The notes below the pieces were generated by a model. It was not told the origin of the DNA, searched no databases, and saw only the letters and a program-made list of their open reading frames with translations. A stretch of DNA of 21,261 nucleotides, taken from CAZFDT01 sp964518335. GTDB lineage: Bacteria > Planctomycetota > Phycisphaerae > Phycisphaerales > Phycisphaeraceae. The DNA lies in NCBI GenBank assembly GCA_964518335.1, contig CAZFDT010000088.1, positions 1 through 21,261 on the forward strand, given 5' to 3'. The position numbers were made by a program, and so were the translations under genes. Numbering within the stretch: the stretch's first letter is position 1; every line of letters starts with the position of its first letter. Of this stretch, positions 9,003 through 16,188 are shown one piece after another.

Positions 9003-9033
9003 CACGGCGACTATTATCCGTATTTCGCCGGTG
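9003..9033. promoter_or_regulatory. Inverted repeat across the defence-operon promoter (candidate operator)
   Basis: CACGGCGA (9003-9010) and TCGCCGGTG (9025-9033) are inverted copies of each other apart from one extra base, with 14 bases between. The pair encloses the candidate -10 box of the operon promoter, so a bound protein would block transcription. The HTH protein encoded directly downstream is the natural candidate ligand; this is inference. Confidence 0.4.
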
Positions 9034-9040
9034 TTCACAA
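9013..9040 (-). promoter_or_regulatory. Candidate sigma-70 promoter of the defence operon
   Basis: Read on the minus strand, TTGTGA (9040-9035) and GATAAT (9018-9013) are separated by 16 bases. The -10 matches the consensus at five of six positions and the -35 at four. It lies about 60 bases before the start codon at 8953, in the 280-base gap that separates the operon from its upstream neighbour. Confidence 0.45.
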
Positions 9041-9233
9041 GTGGAAACTGCTGAACTCGGCGAATCTGCTGGACGCGGAGAGGTGTGGCGGATAGACTGG
9101 CATGCGCTTCGGAAAAACCTTTGCGGGCCGCCCAACCGTGCTCATGCTGAGAGTCGTTCGGCTAGGGTTGCCCCTGGGGAGCCGCCGCACACACCCCACG
9201 CTTGTTTTCCGAGTTGGCGCCATCCGCAGTGCA

Positions 9234-10166
9234 TCAGCTGATCCACTGGGCTTGTTCATCGACCACCCGCCAGTGGTCATGTCGAAACTCGATGGCGAGC
9301 AGCCAGCCACGTCCCGCCAAGGCACCGCCGTCATGTTGGTATTCAACGATGACGAGATCGCTACGAAGACGGAAGATCTCTCCAATGGTGTAAACCGCAC
9401 CGCAGGTCTCGGAATCGCGTGAAGCCTTTGGATCTCCACATCCAGGCGTTCTGAACGCCGTGGATGCCGCATGGTATGCGACGTTCTCCAGCTTTGGAAG
9501 CACGGCCATGATCTCTGGCTCCGGATCAAACACCCGGCCGTGCTCCTTGAGTTCGAGGAAGGCTGGAAGTGTCTTCTCTTGCCATGATGGAGGTTTGCCA
9601 ATCACATGCTTGAATGCGACGATGCGAATGGCCCGCACCTGGTCTGGTTGGAGCCAGTGCAGATAGTGTGATGCTGACTCGCCTTCCCACGGGCCGTACA
9701 ACGTGTCGTGACAGGTCGGATCAAACATTAGCCCGCCATCGTCGGGGTAAGGCGCGGTGTGATCGACTGAGCCGTGCATAATGTCGTTGGGAATGCCATC
9801 AGGAAACGCGCGGCAGTGCAGGCGAAATTCCTGGCCCACGCGCAGCATATGCACGCATCGAGCGCAGTGTGACACGTTGCTGAAGTTGCAGCCGCCGAAA
9901 AGACGACGTTCCTGATACTCTGCCGAGTCTGTATCTAACGGGTGCTTGCGGTCAAAAAGCGAGGGCTCCCACATCGGTTCGGGCAGGCTTGGATAGTTGT
10001 TGCCGCGATGGTCAATCTCGTTGGTCAGGTACGGCTCGGGTATCCCTTGGGGAAACGCCGCACATCGGTACCCGGCCTGAGCGGATGGGCCCTGGAAATG
10101 CCGGCAGCAAAAACACTGGGACCGGGGATACGTCTTGCCATTCACAAACTGGTCGGCGATGTCCAT
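9234..10166 (-). CDS. Hypothetical protein with two cysteine-rich modules
   Basis: A 310-residue protein without a signal peptide or membrane segment. It contains the same module twice. The first has C18-x2-C21, C35 and AAFPQGIP, then DH at 52-53. The second has C101-x2-C104, C118 and RAFPDGIP, then DH at 135-136 and PYPDDGG. The C-C and C-DH spacings (14 and 17) are identical in the two copies, which points to a duplicated, probably metal-binding, fold. The module resembles a short cysteine/AFP-GIP motif that I have seen in small uncharacterised bacterial proteins; I cannot name a family. The C-terminal 120 residues are unlike anything I recognise. The start has no clear ribosome site. It is island cargo with its own gap of about 280 bases before the defence operon, so it is probably not part of that transcript. 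Confidence 0.7.
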   Translation of the reverse strand: MDIADQFVNGKTYPRSQCFCCRHFQGPSAQAGYRCAAFPQGIPEPYLTNEIDHRGNNYPSLPEPMWEPSLFDRKHPLDTDSAEYQERRLFGGCNFSNVSHCARCVHMLRVGQEFRLHCRAFPDGIPNDIMHGSVDHTAPYPDDGGLMFDPTCHDTLYGPWEGESASHYLHWLQPDQVRAIRIVAFKHVIGKPPSWQEKTLPAFLELKEHGRVFDPEPEIMAVLPKLENVAYHAASTAFRTPGCGDPKASRDSETCGAVYTIGEIFRLRSDLVIVEYQHDGGALAGRGWLLAIEFRHDHWRVVDEQAQWIS

Positions 10167-10216
10167 GCCACGGTGCCCTAACTAAAGAGTCGTGCCGCGA
10201 TGTAATGTGACTACCC

Positions 10217-10489
10217 TCACCGGCGCGAAGCCCAATAGGCGTCGGCCTCGGCTTCGAGCGCGTCCAGCCGCGTGTAGTAATCCGGAAACTCCTTGAGGTG
10301 CGCCCACGCGATCTTGCCGGTCAGCAGTTCGTCATCGTTGGTGACGTTGGTTTCCGGATCGTGGGAGCCGTGCTCGAATTCGACTTCCAGCCCGCGTCGG
10401 AACTCAGCAAGGTCCACCCTGTCCCAATGGATGTGAAGTGAATCACCGATGCGTCTGGCCTCGTCAGCGCTGATGTTTCGTTTGCTCAT
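10217..10489 (-). CDS. DUF5661-type small protein
   Basis: A 90-residue soluble protein. The run ADEARRIGDSLHIHWDRVDL, then EFRRGLEVEFEHGSHDPETN, DDELLTGKIAWAHLKEFPDY and YTRLDALEAEA fits the DUF5661 family over nearly its full length. Function is unknown. It is a small, acidic, mostly helical protein often found as a lone gene. ATG 10489 has GGAG 7 bases upstream. It lies 50 bases upstream of the cysteine-module gene and 40 bases downstream of the TspO gene on the same strand, so these three could be co-transcribed. Confidence 0.8.
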   Translation of the reverse strand: MSKRNISADEARRIGDSLHIHWDRVDLAEFRRGLEVEFEHGSHDPETNVTNDDELLTGKIAWAHLKEFPDYYTRLDALEAEADAYWASRR

Positions 10490-10529
10490 GATCGATCTCC
10501 ATGCGAGGTGTTGGCCGCGGACTTGCCTA

Positions 10530-11012
10530 CTACGAGTTCATGACCGCAAACCCGATACTGAGCGTGACCGCATAGGTTACCCACAGCAGGTACGGCACGA
10601 GAAGCGAGCCTGCGAGTCGATCGCGCTTCCAGAACAGCACCACCAAGGCGAGGATCATTGCCCAGAGAACGACGATTTCAATGGCGGCTGCGGTGATCAT
10701 GTGCAGCCCGAAGAAGAGCCATGTCCACGCGGCATTGAGGATCAGATGCACCAGGAACACCACCAGCGATAATCGCGCGCGGCGGTCGCCAAAGCCATAC
10801 TTCGCCCAGACCCGCCATGCAGCGATGCCCATGAGCAGATACAGCAGTGTCCACACCGGCCCGAACACCCATGATGGCGGTGTCCATGCGGGCCTGTTGA
10901 GCGAGTCATACCACGGACCGGTGTCAACGAACACAGCTGTGGCTGCCGGCAAGAATGCCACGACAATCCATGCCAGCAATCCCGGTGACAACTGTGTTCT
11001 GCTACGCAGCAT
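10530..11012 (-). CDS. tspO: TspO/MBR family tryptophan-rich membrane protein
   Basis: A 160-residue integral membrane protein with five hydrophobic segments, the usual length and topology of TspO/MBR. The family hallmark NRPAWTPPSWVFGPVWTLLY is near residue 39, followed by AWTWLFFGLH and a final helix starting LLVPYLLWVTYA. TspO proteins bind porphyrins and other tetrapyrroles and act in stress or light-dependent regulation in some bacteria. ATG 11012 has GAGG 4 bases upstream. Finding it among island cargo is mildly unusual, but such single-gene passengers are common. Confidence 0.93.
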   Translation of the reverse strand: MLRSRTQLSPGLLAWIVVAFLPAATAVFVDTGPWYDSLNRPAWTPPSWVFGPVWTLLYLLMGIAAWRVWAKYGFGDRRARLSLVVFLVHLILNAAWTWLFFGLHMITAAAIEIVVLWAMILALVVLFWKRDRLAGSLLVPYLLWVTYAVTLSIGFAVMNS

Positions 11013-11081
11013 CGCGCCTCATCCTTATGGCGAGCTCAGCCTGCTGGGTCTGCGGATCGCCCCTGGCATGTTCATTCGACG

Positions 11082-11753
11082 CTAATGCCCGTGTGCTGGT
11101 GGCGCCGTGGCGGGCTTCTCTTGTGGCTGGTGTTCTTCCGTCGCAGCCGCTGCGTGCCCGTGATGAGCGCCGTGGCTGGTAGCGATGTCGTGGACGGCCT
11201 CCACGTAATGGACGAACTCGACATAGGCGGCCACAAATGTTCGCCCGGCATCGACGCTGTCGTCCTTGTGCTTTCTGGCGTCAGCAGCGGCGGCGAAACG
11301 TTCCCGGATGCCGGTTTCCACGGCGGTGGCAATCCGTCTCGCCAGATCATCCACGTTGCCCTTCGTCAAGGCCTCGTCGGACTTGGCTATTGACGCCGCG
11401 ACGGGCGTACCAGCGGGTTTGAGGCCCGAGTAGGCAACGCCCTCGCTGGCACGGTGCAGACGAACCAGCGTTTCGAAGAAATACATGTCCGCCAGTTCCT
11501 TCGCCTCAGAACCTTTGGCGCGGACGACAAGCGTCTTCAGGAATGCCTGACGAATCTCGTCCTCGTTGGCTTGGGGCACCCACTTGAGGACACCGGTCAC
11601 GTCACCAGCTTCCAGAGCGGCTTGGGCGTCGATGACCACCGGACCGTCCATCGTGTCGCAGTGCCCGTATGCCGCGCCGGTCGTTGCGAACACCAAGGCA
11701 AGCGCGCTCAGGATCATTCCCATGCGGATCATGCTCGCTTTTCTCGTCGTCAT
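11082..11753 (-). CDS. Secreted DUF6448-type protein with His-rich tail
   Basis: A 223-residue exported protein. Residues 1-30 form a signal peptide (basic start, hydrophobic core, AAYG at the cleavage site), and the mature chain begins HCDTMDGPVV. The sections LKWVPQANEDEIRQAF, ELADMYFFETLVRLHRASEG and AYSGLKPAG match the DUF6448 family. The C-terminal 35 residues are rich in His, Ala, Glu and Pro (HGAHHGH, then AHGH at the end), which suggests metal binding; that is inference. ATG 11753 has AAGGAA upstream. It diverges from the excisionase-like gene across a gap of about 220 bases and precedes tspO on the same strand. Confidence 0.85.
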   Translation of the reverse strand: MTTRKASMIRMGMILSALALVFATTGAAYGHCDTMDGPVVIDAQAALEAGDVTGVLKWVPQANEDEIRQAFLKTLVVRAKGSEAKELADMYFFETLVRLHRASEGVAYSGLKPAGTPVAASIAKSDEALTKGNVDDLARRIATAVETGIRERFAAAADARKHKDDSVDAGRTFVAAYVEFVHYVEAVHDIATSHGAHHGHAAAATEEHQPQEKPATAPPAHGH

Positions 11754-11822
11754 AACTTCGTTCCTTTCTGTTGGGCCTCATCAACATCAGCGTCTGACCA
11801 TTGTCGCAGGATTTGGGACCAG

Positions 11823-11852
11823 TTGACAGATCTGTTTCGGCCGGAATCTACC
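11823..11852 (+). promoter_or_regulatory. Weak candidate promoter upstream of the excisionase/integrase genes
   Basis: An exact TTGACA at 11823-11828 faces a poor -10 (TCTACC, 11847-11852) at 18 bases. It lies 126 bases before the start at 11978, in the gap between the divergent DUF6448 and excisionase-like genes. Only the -35 is convincing. Confidence 0.22.
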
Positions 11853-11977
11853 GCCACTTCGAACCCGCGCCGGGTAATTGATTAACAGGTGACATCATAA
11901 CTCCGCCAGACAGCGAGCCGGTCGCCAAGCGCAGGCCGTTGTGGGTGCCCTTGGATCGCATCCGCAAGGAGCCTGCA

Positions 11978-12268
11978 ATGGATCAACCCATCGGCGACCG
12001 GTCATATGCTCAGCATCAGCAACACCGCCGCGAGAGTACGCTACCAGGACGGGATGACCTGGAGAACCACGCAGCAAGCTGCACAGCGCTGCCTGCTCTG
12101 CTGACCATCGATCAGGTTGCCCGCCTGCTCAACTGCTCCAAGCGAACGGTGTATCGGCTCACCGACGCCGATCGCATGCCGCGCCCGGTACGACTGGGTT
12201 CGCTGCTTCGCTGGAATCGCAACGCGATCGAACAGTGGATCGCTGGCGGATGCCCGGCGACACGGTAA
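11978..12268 (+). CDS. AlpA/excisionase-like helix-turn-helix protein
   Basis: A 96-residue protein whose C-terminal half is an HTH_17/AlpA-type domain: LLTIDQVARLLNCSKRTVYR, then PRPVRLGSLLRWNRNAIEQW. The N-terminal 45 residues are polar and unrecognised. ATG 11978 has an exact AAGGAG 6 bases upstream, better than an upstream TTG at 11939. Its stop is 95 bases from the integrase start on the same strand. Position and fold suggest the recombination directionality factor for that integrase, or a regulator of it. It shares its fold with the HTH protein of the defence operon but differs clearly in sequence. Confidence 0.82.
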   Translation: MDQPIGDRSYAQHQQHRRESTLPGRDDLENHAASCTALPALLTIDQVARLLNCSKRTVYRLTDADRMPRPVRLGSLLRWNRNAIEQWIAGGCPATR

Positions 12269-12363
12269 TGCGAGCATCGCCCTTGCTTTTCTCTGCGACT
12301 GATGGCTCACTGTGACGCGAGCCGCTCGGCTGGCCGGGTGGCTCGGGGCGAAGGGATTCACGC

Positions 12364-13860
12364 ATGGCGACGATTTTCAGAAAAAGCTACACGCAGCTCC
12401 TGACCAAGCAGTGCGAGATCGTCGAGCGACAGGGCAGGCGCATGGCGATGTGGGTCGACCGACGCGGTCGTAAACAGTACGACGAGATTACCACCGGCCA
12501 GCAAGGCCAGATCAAGATCATCCGTCAATCTCCAACGTGGTTGGCCCGGTATCGAGATGCCGACGGCATCGAGCGGATCGAATCGACCGGATGCCGGGAT
12601 GAACAGGCGGCCCGACACGTATTGGCCAACCTACTACGTCGCGTCGAACACATAAAGGCAGGCATTCTTACCGCCGAACAGGATCGACAGGCCAACCATG
12701 CCGAGCGACCACTCGTTCACCATGTGGCTGACTATTTGGAGCACCTCAAGGCTAAGACGGTACGCGGGAAGAAGGTGGCTGCCAAGCATCGCAAGAATGT
12801 GGAGCGACACCTCAACAAGATCGCGGCTGAAGGTGGGTTCCGCCTTTTGAGTGACATCACACGCACCGCGATGGAGAAGTGGATGAACCAGCGCGAGGTG
12901 GAGGGCATGGGCGCCCGCACGCGGAACATGTACCGCGCGAGCATCGTGGCGTTCTGCAACTGGTGCGTCGAGACAGACCGCATGGCGGTTAGTCCTCTCG
13001 CGCGATTCTGCAAGGCCGACGAGCATTCCGATCGACGACGCACGAGGCGTGCCTTGACAGAGGATGAAGTGGTGCGACTGCTCAAGGCGGCTCGCATGCG
13101 GCCTGTCGCGGATCTTGGTCGTCCAATTCTTCGCAAACCACCTTCCGAGTGTAGGGGGCACCGCACGTGGTACAAGGCGGAGCTGACGTTCGGCATGCTC
13201 GACGATTCCTACGCGCGTGGCCTGGAGGTGCTGTCGGACGATCCCGATCGCTTGGCGGAACTCGAAATGCTCGGTTGGGAACGAATGCTGATCTACAGGA
13301 CACTGGTCCTGACAGGTCTGCGCAAGAGCGAATTGGCCAGCATGACCATCGCGCAGTTGTACCTGGACGCCAAGCCAGCCTTCGCAGAACTCCTGGCCAA
13401 GGACGAAAAGGCCGGGCGCGGGGCACAAATCCCGCTGCGCGCCGACCTGGTTAGCGAACTGCGGAACTATCTCGCCCACCGTCTGAAGTGGGAGCAAGAG
13501 CAGGCTTTGCGGGACGATCGCCCAGTGCCGATACGGTTGGCGCCCGACAGCAAGTTGTTTACCGTGCCTTGGGACTTAGTCAGGATCTTCGATCGCGATA
13601 TCACGGCGGCAGACATCGCCAAGCACGACGAGCGAGGCCGCGTGGTGGATGTTCACGCCCTTCGGCATACCTTCGGCACGCACCTGAGCAAGGCCGGCGT
13701 GACTCCGCGAGTCGCAATGGCGGCCATGCGACACTCGTCGATCGAGCTGACCATGAACATCTACACCGACCCGGCGCTGTTGGATGTGGGCGCGGCGGTC
13801 GATTCGCTCCCGGCCTTCTCGGACAACAAGCCCGGCAATCTCGGCACCAGCGTGGCCTGA
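12364..13860 (+). CDS. Tyrosine recombinase / phage-type integrase
   Basis: A 498-residue site-specific recombinase. The catalytic set is complete: R320 in LTGLRKSEL, H431 and R434 in HALRHTFGTH, H457 in MRHSS and nucleophile Y467 in NIYTDP. A SAM-like core-binding domain (about 115-215, VHHVADYLEHLKAK onwards) precedes the catalytic domain, and an N-terminal arm of about 110 residues may bind arm-type sites. An insertion of about 60 residues (RPILRKPPSE to LEMLGWERM) separates the first catalytic helices from R320. The gene points at a tRNA-Gly gene 215 bases away, the usual arrangement for an element integrated at a tRNA 3' end. No frameshift or lost residue was seen, so it may still be active. 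Confidence 0.95.
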   Translation: MATIFRKSYTQLLTKQCEIVERQGRRMAMWVDRRGRKQYDEITTGQQGQIKIIRQSPTWLARYRDADGIERIESTGCRDEQAARHVLANLLRRVEHIKAGILTAEQDRQANHAERPLVHHVADYLEHLKAKTVRGKKVAAKHRKNVERHLNKIAAEGGFRLLSDITRTAMEKWMNQREVEGMGARTRNMYRASIVAFCNWCVETDRMAVSPLARFCKADEHSDRRRTRRALTEDEVVRLLKAARMRPVADLGRPILRKPPSECRGHRTWYKAELTFGMLDDSYARGLEVLSDDPDRLAELEMLGWERMLIYRTLVLTGLRKSELASMTIAQLYLDAKPAFAELLAKDEKAGRGAQIPLRADLVSELRNYLAHRLKWEQEQALRDDRPVPIRLAPDSKLFTVPWDLVRIFDRDITAADIAKHDERGRVVDVHALRHTFGTHLSKAGVTPRVAMAAMRHSSIELTMNIYTDPALLDVGAAVDSLPAFSDNKPGNLGTSVA

Positions 13861-13864
13861 ATCC

Positions 13865-13915
13865 TGGCACGAAACCTTGCACGTCATTCCAGGCGCTGGT
13901 ACGAATCCTTGCACG
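13865..13915. repeat. Direct repeats between integrase and tRNA (candidate arm-type sites)
   Basis: TGGCACGAAACCTTGCACG (13865-13883) and TGGTACGAATCCTTGCACG (13897-13915) match at 17 of 19 positions and lie 32 bases apart, three helical turns. They begin 5 bases after the integrase stop codon. The spacing and place fit binding sites for the integrase N-terminal domain. Confidence 0.55.
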
Positions 13916-14028
13916 AATCCCAGGCCGACGTAGGGCATCTCTGGCAGAACGTGGCACTCGTGGTGGATGGGCACCTTGGCGCCCACGACGCGACAGACGC
14001 CATAAACCTTTGACGGGGCGCAAGAAAT

Positions 14029-14062
14029 ACGCCTCCTGGCGACGGGTGTCACCGGGAGGCGT
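14029..14062 (-). terminator. Bidirectional hairpin terminator downstream of tRNA-Gly
   Basis: ACGCCTCC (14029-14036) pairs exactly with GGAGGCGT (14055-14062); the stem extends to 11 pairs with one G-T pair. On the minus strand it is followed by ATTTCTT, serving the tRNA transcript that ends just upstream; on the plus strand TTGTTT follows, serving the integrase. Confidence 0.6.
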
Positions 14063-14074
14063 TGTTTCCAACAA

Positions 14075-14146
<72 letters not shown>

Positions 14147-14509
14147 ATTTGCATTCGTGCTGCAAGCCACCCAATCCACGCGGCGTGAGGTTCTTCACCT
14201 CACGAAGACGCATCAGACTTGCTGCCGCTGGCTGACGTCACAGCAAGTCAACTGCTCGCCGAGCATCATACCCGAGGGCTGTCGTGTGGGAAAGCACGCG
14301 CTGCGGGGTGCCGTGAAGTGGCGTGAGGGCTTGCGTCAGACGGCGAACGGGACATGCGTGCGTCGCCGCTTTCGCTGCTGTGCGTGCCTGGACCGGAGCG
14401 GCGACAAAAGCGAGTGCGTCAGACCGTCGGGGAGCAGGGCTGGGCGGTTCTTGGCAGCGCGGGTCGGGTCGCGATGGCGGCGGCGAGGGCGTGCCGGCGC
14501 CGTGCGGCG
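14147..14509. other. Intergenic stretch without a recognisable gene
   Basis: About 360 bases between tRNA-Gly and the end of fcl. Open frames here are antisense or overlapping shadows without ribosome sites. The only clear structure is a perfect hairpin at 14184-14204. The part near fcl is very GC-rich. Confidence 0.6.
14184..14204. repeat. Perfect 8-bp hairpin
   Basis: CGTGAGGT (14184-14191) and ACCTCACG (14197-14204) are exact inverted copies around a 5-base loop TCTTC. No T run follows on either strand, so it is a poor intrinsic terminator; it could be a binding site or an RNA hairpin upstream of the tRNA. Confidence 0.6.
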
Positions 14510-15481
14510 TCAGCCGTACACCACTTCGCGCACCTGGGCGCGGTTGGCCTCGAACCACTGGATCGTGCGGGTCAGGCCCTCCTCGAAGCCGACCTGGGCC
14601 TGCCAGCCCATCAGGCGGCTGGCCTTGGACACGTCGAGGCAGCGGCGCGGCTGGCCGTCGGGCTTGGTCGCGTCCCACTCGATCTTCCCCCGGAAGTTGC
14701 AGAGGCGGGCGATCAGTTCGACGAGGTCGCGGATCGTGATCTCGTGACCCGTGCCCAGGTTGATCGGCGTGGGGTCGTCGATCTTCTCAGCGGCGGTGAC
14801 AATCCCCTCGGCGGCGTCCTCGACGTAAAGGAACTCGCGCGACGCACTGCCCGTGCCCCAACACACGATGCCCCCGGCATGGCTGTCGCGCGCCTCGATG
14901 CACTTGCGGATCAGGGCGGGGATCACGTGCGACGTGTGCAGGTCGAAGTTGTCGTGCGGACCGTAGAGATTCACCGGCACGACCACGCTGCTGTTGAACC
15001 CATACTCGCGCTTGTACCCGTCGAGCATGACGAACAGTGCCTTCTTCGCCACGCCGTAGGGCGCGTTGGTTTCCTCGGGGTAGCCGTTCCAGATGTCGTC
15101 TTCGTTGAAGGGCACGGGTGCGAACTTGGGATAGGCGCAGACAGTCCCGGTTTGGACGAACTTGGTGAGCTTGCGCCGCTTGCCATGCTCGATCAGGTGC
15201 AGCCCCATCGCCGCATTGGCGAAAAAGAAGCGACCCGGATGGTCGCGGTTGGCCCCGATGCCGCCCACCTCCGCCGCCAGGTGGATCACCACATCCGGCC
15301 GGGCGTCGTTATACATCCGCACCACGTCCGCCTCGACCGTCAGGTCGTAGTCCTTCCGCCGCGGCACGAACAACCGGTTATCTGCAACACCCCGCTCGCG
15401 CAGCTTCGCGCACACAAAGCGCCCGAGAAACCCCGCCCCGCCGGTGACGCAGACCCGCACGCTTTTCCACTGGATCATCAT
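14510..15481 (-). CDS. fcl: GDP-L-fucose synthase
   Basis: A 323-residue NAD(P)-dependent epimerase/reductase of the extended SDR family. It converts GDP-4-keto-6-deoxymannose to GDP-L-fucose, the step after Gmd. The Rossmann motif GGAGFLG is at 14-20, and the catalytic Y142-x3-K146 is in APYGVAKK. The segment TGTVCAYPKFAP aligns with the family's GSSCIYPK, keeping the catalytic Cys (C115) but with Thr (T113) where Ser is usual. VNLYGPHDNF and SHVIPAL carry the family histidine. The start is ATGATG; AGGAG lies 3 bases before the first and 6 before the second ATG (15478), so either may be used. It is the last gene of the manA-gmd-mazEF-fcl row. Confidence 0.93.
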   Translation of the reverse strand: MMIQWKSVRVCVTGGAGFLGRFVCAKLRERGVADNRLFVPRRKDYDLTVEADVVRMYNDARPDVVIHLAAEVGGIGANRDHPGRFFFANAAMGLHLIEHGKRRKLTKFVQTGTVCAYPKFAPVPFNEDDIWNGYPEETNAPYGVAKKALFVMLDGYKREYGFNSSVVVPVNLYGPHDNFDLHTSHVIPALIRKCIEARDSHAGGIVCWGTGSASREFLYVEDAAEGIVTAAEKIDDPTPINLGTGHEITIRDLVELIARLCNFRGKIEWDATKPDGQPRRCLDVSKASRLMGWQAQVGFEEGLTRTIQWFEANRAQVREVVYG

Positions 15482-15552
15482 CTGCTCCTGGTTGCTTGAC
15501 CACCGCCTCCTGATACGTAGCTTCGAAAGCGCCCGCGATCATCATGGAACGA

Positions 15553-15891
15553 TCAGCACGGATCAACGAGCGAGAGAACGATGTCGGTGACCTGCTCCAC
15601 CAAAGAATCGTGCGCCACGCCAATGAACTCGATGCGGCGCGACCGGTAGTCCACACTCTTGGCGTGATCTGCAAGCACAACGCCCGTGACCGGTTGACCT
15701 CGTGGAATCCCCACGTGGGTGCGTAAGCCCCGCCGTGTGTTCGTCACAGGGCATACGAAGCACAGGCCCGATGCACGATTGAACTGCGCGGATGACAGAA
15801 CCAGCGCCGGACGCCTGCCCGCCTGTTCGTGGCCGGATTGCGGCGTGAACTCGAGCCATATCCAGTGCCCCCTGTCCGGAACGTACGGCAT
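15553..15891 (-). CDS. mazF: MazF/PemK-type mRNA interferase toxin
   Basis: A 112-residue toxin of the MazF family, a sequence-specific endoribonuclease that halts translation when freed from its antitoxin. The N-terminal pattern DRGHWIWLEFTPQSGHEQAG followed by RRPALVLSS is the classical MazF signature, then FVCPVTNTRRG and a final helix. Length is normal. Its ATG shares one base with the stop of the antitoxin gene (TGATG), the usual coupling. The pair is lodged between gmd and fcl, 71 bases upstream of fcl. Confidence 0.93.
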   Translation of the reverse strand: MPYVPDRGHWIWLEFTPQSGHEQAGRRPALVLSSAQFNRASGLCFVCPVTNTRRGLRTHVGIPRGQPVTGVVLADHAKSVDYRSRRIEFIGVAHDSLVEQVTDIVLSLVDPC

Positions 15892-16136
15892 CAGATCACC
15901 TCGCGGCCGACTGGTCCATCTTCAAACTCAGGGAAGCGGTTCTTGGCGGGCGTCATCCCCTTGACCAACTCCGCAATGGGAATTCGCTTGCGGCGACTCC
16001 GCGGCGCGATCACCACCGAGTCGCCCTCGACGCGCACCTCCACCTCGCTGCCTTCGCCAAAGCCCGCCTGATCGACGATGGCTTTGGGCAGCCGCACGGC
16101 ATGGCTCTTGCCCCATTTTTCGATGGTCGTCGTCAT
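15891..16136 (-). CDS. mazE: MazE-type antitoxin (AbrB/SpoVT fold)
   Basis: An 81-residue antitoxin. The N-terminal half is the swapped-hairpin DNA-binding fold: IEKWGKSHAVRLPKAIVDQA, then GSEVEVRVEGDSVVI. The C-terminal half, ending FEDGPVGREVI, is the toxin-binding tail. MazE-type proteins repress their own promoter, alone or with the toxin. It begins 52 bases after the gmd stop, leaving room for its own promoter, though none is convincing. Confidence 0.92.
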   Translation of the reverse strand: MTTTIEKWGKSHAVRLPKAIVDQAGFGEGSEVEVRVEGDSVVIAPRSRRKRIPIAELVKGMTPAKNRFPEFEDGPVGREVI

Positions 16137-16188
16137 GGCATCGGCTCCGGTGAATCCAAGACAATCGTAGGTCGCCGTGCGTCCAGCC

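Noticed and set aside
9102..9422. Plus-strand frame of 106 residues across the end of the cysteine-module gene
   Set aside because: Most of it is antisense to a better supported gene; composition is not protein-like and no ribosome site precedes it.
11848..11880. TTCGAACCCGCGCCGGGT, resembling a tRNA T arm or a second attachment site
   Set aside because: The flanks do not pair as a T stem and the sequence does not match the tRNA-Gly 3' end beyond the TTCGAAC core.
12634..13497. 287-residue minus-strand frame
   Set aside because: Antisense to the integrase, whose catalytic residues are all intact.
14354..15499. 381-residue plus-strand frame
   Set aside because: Antisense to fcl for most of its length; no domain or ribosome site.
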